Part shown: positions 7,651 through 8,672 of the stretch, piece after piece
How the letters are laid out: every line of letters begins with the position of its first letter
Position numbering within the stretch: position 1 is the first letter of the stretch
Assembly: GCA_021731185.1 (NCBI GenBank)
Contig: JAKFXW010000029.1
Span: 1-8,672 of the forward strand
Length of the DNA: 8,672 nt
Direction of reading: 5' to 3'
Source: Gallionellaceae bacterium
Lineage (GTDB): Bacteria; Pseudomonadota; Gammaproteobacteria; Burkholderiales; Gallionellaceae
Notes under the pieces: model-generated
What the model was told of the DNA's origin: nothing
Databases searched by the model: none
What the model saw: the letters and a program-made list of their open reading frames with translations, nothing else
Translations under genes and position numbers: made by a program

Positions 7651-7655
7651 AGGGA
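7651..7655 (+). promoter_or_regulatory. Shine-Dalgarno for the GAF/GspE-N gene
   Basis: AGGGA lies 6 nt before the ATG at 7662 and is the strongest ribosome binding site in the window. It sets the start of a reading frame that runs open to the window edge. Confidence 0.75.
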
Positions 7656-7661
7656 ATAAAC

Positions 7662-8672
7662 ATGGATAACGCAATATCAGCACCTATTGAGCGGCGGCGT
7701 GGCGCGGGCGATGTCGCGCAGCAATTGGAATTTACAAAAAAGCTCAGCATGGTCATTAATAAAATTCATGGCACCAGCAATGTCGATGAGATTATGCTGG
7801 ATGTCAGCAACGACATTTGCAGTTTGATTAATGCAGATCGTTTGACCATATATGTGGTGGGCGATGACAAGTCCTCTCTGATTTCTAAAGTAAAAACGGG
7901 TTTAACATCTTTCAAGGATCTTAGGCTGCCGATTGCCGGGCAGAGCATTGCAGGTTATGTTGCGCTCAGCAAAAAAACGCTTAACCTTCAAGATGTGTAT
8001 GACGAGAAAGAGTTGTCCACGCACAGCTCGCAGCTGCGTTTTTTACAGGATGTGGATAGGCGCACAGGCTATCGCACCAAGCAAATGTTGGTGACTCCGA
8101 TCATTGACGGCAGTGAATTGCTGGGTGTCGTGCAGGTAATTAATAATAAGGCCGGCATTCCATTTCCCACCTCGATTGAAGATGGCATAAAAGAGTTGGC
8201 ACAGACTATAGCGGTGGCGCTCAAACAGCGCCAGCAGCAAACAGCAGCCAAGACAAAGTATGATTATTTGGTGGTGGATGCTGTGTTAACGCCAGTTGAA
8301 TTTGATCTGGCTACGCGCACCGCTAGACGCAAAGGCGTTAACTTGGAAGATGTGTTGATGGATGAGTTCCAAGTTAAGTCCGACGCACTGGGTAAATCGC
8401 TCAGCCGATTTTTTGGTGTGCCGTATGAGCCATTCAAACCAGACAGAATCAAGCCGCCTGACCTACTTAAAAACCTGCGCCGCGATTATGTGGAAAGCAG
8501 TTTCTGGTTGCCAATAGAAGAGACGCAGGAAGGTATGGTCATTTTGACCACCGACCCAGAGCGGATTAAAGTTTCGCGCGTTGTAAATAATATTTTTCCG
8601 CGTAGTCGGCTGATTTACAAGGTATGTCCATTACGCGAATTTAAGGCTACGCTGGATCTATTTTATAGCTGT
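7662..8672 (+). CDS. GAF plus GspE/PilB N-terminal (MshEN-like) domain protein, 3' end outside window
   Basis: The frame is open for 337 codons from ATG 7662 to the last base, so the gene is cut by the window. A GAF domain spans about 40-188 and ends in a Gln-rich helix (189-193). A domain like the N-terminus of type II secretion and type IV pilus ATPases (GspE/PilB/MshE) spans about 203-337, recognisable by V-L-T-P at 208-211, the ARRKG helix, FFGVPYEPF and the following L-P-I-E-E strand with I-L-T-T-D-P. Proteins of this layout normally continue into a hexameric ATPase with Walker motifs; none is visible here. The GAF domain has VINNKAG, with NK at 162-163, Phe168 and Glu173, four of the five NKFDE positions. 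The MshEN nucleotide motif is degenerate (N-L-E-D-V-L-M-D-E-F). No signal peptide or membrane segment. It lies 54 nt after the MBL gene, same strand, possibly the output of the locus. Confidence 0.85.
   Translation, partial: MDNAISAPIERRRGAGDVAQQLEFTKKLSMVINKIHGTSNVDEIMLDVSNDICSLINADRLTIYVVGDDKSSLISKVKTGLTSFKDLRLPIAGQSIAGYVALSKKTLNLQDVYDEKELSTHSSQLRFLQDVDRRTGYRTKQMLVTPIIDGSELLGVVQVINNKAGIPFPTSIEDGIKELAQTIAVALKQRQQQTAAKTKYDYLVVDAVLTPVEFDLATRTARRKGVNLEDVLMDEFQVKSDALGKSLSRFFGVPYEPFKPDRIKPPDLLKNLRRDYVESSFWLPIEETQEGMVILTTDPERIKVSRVVNNIFPRSRLIYKVCPLREFKATLDLFYSC

Noticed and set aside
1..8672. CRISPR arrays, tRNA or rRNA genes, insertion sequences
   Set aside because: No regularly spaced repeats, cloverleaf-like segments, transposase motifs or terminal inverted repeats were seen on either strand.

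Overview
The window is a compact, all-forward signalling locus. It reads as a Gram-negative bacterium of the Pseudomonadota, most likely Betaproteobacteria (Gallionella / Nitrosomonas / methylotroph-like). That placement is inferred from family resemblance, moderate GC content and gene order. No rRNA or other phylogenetic marker is present.

Layout: positions 1-316 hold no convincing gene, possibly the last codons of an upstream gene followed by leader DNA. Then come six genes on the + strand. (1) 317-2863: membrane Ser/Thr protein kinase with a periplasmic CHASE2 sensor, four membrane segments, a TPR-like hinge and a C-terminal kinase domain. (2) 2860-3726: PP2C-type protein phosphatase, overlapping the kinase stop by 4 nt (ATGA). 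(3) 3731-4495: FHA phosphothreonine-reader protein with a second, degenerate FHA-like domain. (4) 4540-6771: CHASE2 class III adenylate cyclase. (5) 6840-7607: metallo-beta-lactamase-fold protein resembling class II cAMP phosphodiesterases. (6) 7662 to the window edge: GAF domain plus GspE/PilB N-terminal (MshEN-like) domain, the start of a probable type II secretion / type IV pilus assembly ATPase relative whose ATPase part lies outside the window.

Working model (inference): two related CHASE2 sensors read the periplasm. One drives Ser/Thr phosphorylation, erased by the PP2C enzyme and read by the FHA protein. The other drives cAMP synthesis, with the MBL-fold enzyme as a candidate cAMP breakdown step. 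The GAF-MshEN protein is a possible output, since its GAF domain keeps most of the NKFDE signature of cyclic-nucleotide-binding GAF domains. The individual families are known. The less usual features are the write/erase/read sets for two signals side by side, three similar T-[VM]-[IM]-L motifs shared by the kinase hinge and the FHA linker, and the divergence of the kinase CHASE2 domain from the canonical form kept by the cyclase.
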